Positions 6,190 to 6,457 of a DNA stretch of 6,457 nucleotides are shown piece by piece. The notes under the pieces are model-generated. The model made no database searches. It was not told where the DNA came from and saw only the letters and a list, made by a program, of their open reading frames with translations. The DNA lies in NCBI GenBank assembly GCA_019347795.1, contig JAHWKS010000347.1:1-6457 (forward strand). Reading direction: 5' to 3'. How positions within the stretch are numbered: position 1 is the first letter of the stretch; the number at the start of each line of letters is the position of its first letter. Made by a program: the position numbers and the translations under genes. This DNA comes from Planctomycetota bacterium (GTDB lineage: Bacteria; Planctomycetota; Planctomycetia; Pirellulales; Pirellulaceae).

Positions 6190-6457
6190 AGCCGGCCCTC
6201 CGCCACGAGCACCGCCCCGGGCCGCCGCGATTCCCGGCAGGCGCGATAGTGCTCCGCCAGCCGCGGCTTGTGCTCGGGAAGGTCGATCATCCGGTAGTCG
6301 ATATTCCAGGCTCGCAGAACCGGCTCGGCGAAGCGCCGGGCGGAGTCGGTCGAGTTCTTTACCAGCCAGCTCCGTGCGCCGATCACCGCGAACAAGGGCA
6401 GATCGAAATCGTACACCGCATTCCGTAGTCCGTCGCCCGATTCGAACAAGCCGGTGG
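6186..6457 (-). CDS. ThDP-dependent decarboxylase, alpha (PYR-domain) subunit, ComD-like, partial
   Basis: The frame is open to the right edge, and only the last 90 or so residues are visible. A TTG at 6449 could be read as a start but is almost certainly an internal leucine. The residues around it (TGLFESGDGLRNAVYDF) match the middle of a PYR domain, where relatives carry an xNSGLGN-type loop, and the family is usually about 170 residues long. The stretch DSARRFAEPVLRAWNIDYRMID is also typical of this domain's C-terminal half. It should pair with the beta subunit encoded directly downstream, each active site being shared between the two halves. The stop codon TGA (6188-6186) overlaps the next start, which supports equal production of the two subunits. 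The loop reads SGDGLRN rather than SGLGN, a possible sign of a different substrate. Confidence 0.75.
   Translation of the reverse strand, partial: TGLFESGDGLRNAVYDFDLPLFAVIGARSWLVKNSTDSARRFAEPVLRAWNIDYRMIDLPEHKPRLAEHYRACRESRRPGAVLVAEGRL

Noticed and set aside
1..6457. CRISPR array, transfer or ribosomal RNA genes, transposase or insertion sequence ends.
   Set aside because: No regularly spaced repeats, no cloverleaf-like or rRNA-like stretch, and no transposase motif or terminal inverted repeats were seen on reading.

Overview
The window looks like chromosomal DNA from a planctomycete or a close relative. The main evidence is the 785-residue protein near the left end. It combines a von Willebrand A (VWA) domain with a class I amidotransferase-like fold and transmembrane anchors. 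It directly follows the end of a protein with a C-terminus ending in VPPQFTKEVRRYYEELGRGE. From memory, this gene pair is typical of the MoxR / DUF58 / VWA operons of planctomycetes. Codon use is strongly GC-biased, and most starts lack a clear Shine-Dalgarno sequence. No database search was possible, so family names come from motifs and recall.

Layout, left to right. Bases 1-220 (+) are the C-terminal end of a large uncharacterised protein. Bases 232-2589 (+) encode the membrane-anchored VWA/amidotransferase-like protein, 11 bases downstream and probably in the same operon. Next comes a two-gene block on the minus strand, convergent with that operon. It holds a beta-class DNA methyltransferase (3654-4652) and, overlapping its stop by four bases, a putative type II restriction endonuclease with a D...ExK nuclease signature (2626-3657). 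Transcription runs methyltransferase first, endonuclease second. An intergenic stretch (4653-4811) carries a candidate promoter for the methyltransferase, a small tandem repeat and a palindrome touching the start codon. On the other side, 4812-5573 (+) encodes a small membrane protein with a PGAGQ hairpin and a SRPBCC-like lipid-binding fold. At the right edge, on the minus strand, lies a translationally coupled pair encoding the two halves of a thiamine-diphosphate (ThDP) decarboxylase of the sulfopyruvate/phosphonopyruvate decarboxylase type. The alpha half is cut by the window edge (6186-6457) and the beta half is complete (5596-6189).

The genes fall into separate jobs: an operon of unknown envelope-related function, a mobile-looking restriction-modification (R-M) cassette, a lone membrane SRPBCC gene, and the start of a metabolic operon. 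The R-M block is visibly poorer in GC: about 57-60% in hand-counted 60-base lines, against about 67-77% in the flanking genes. That fits acquisition by horizontal transfer. The endonuclease is the least understood gene here and the best candidate for new biology.
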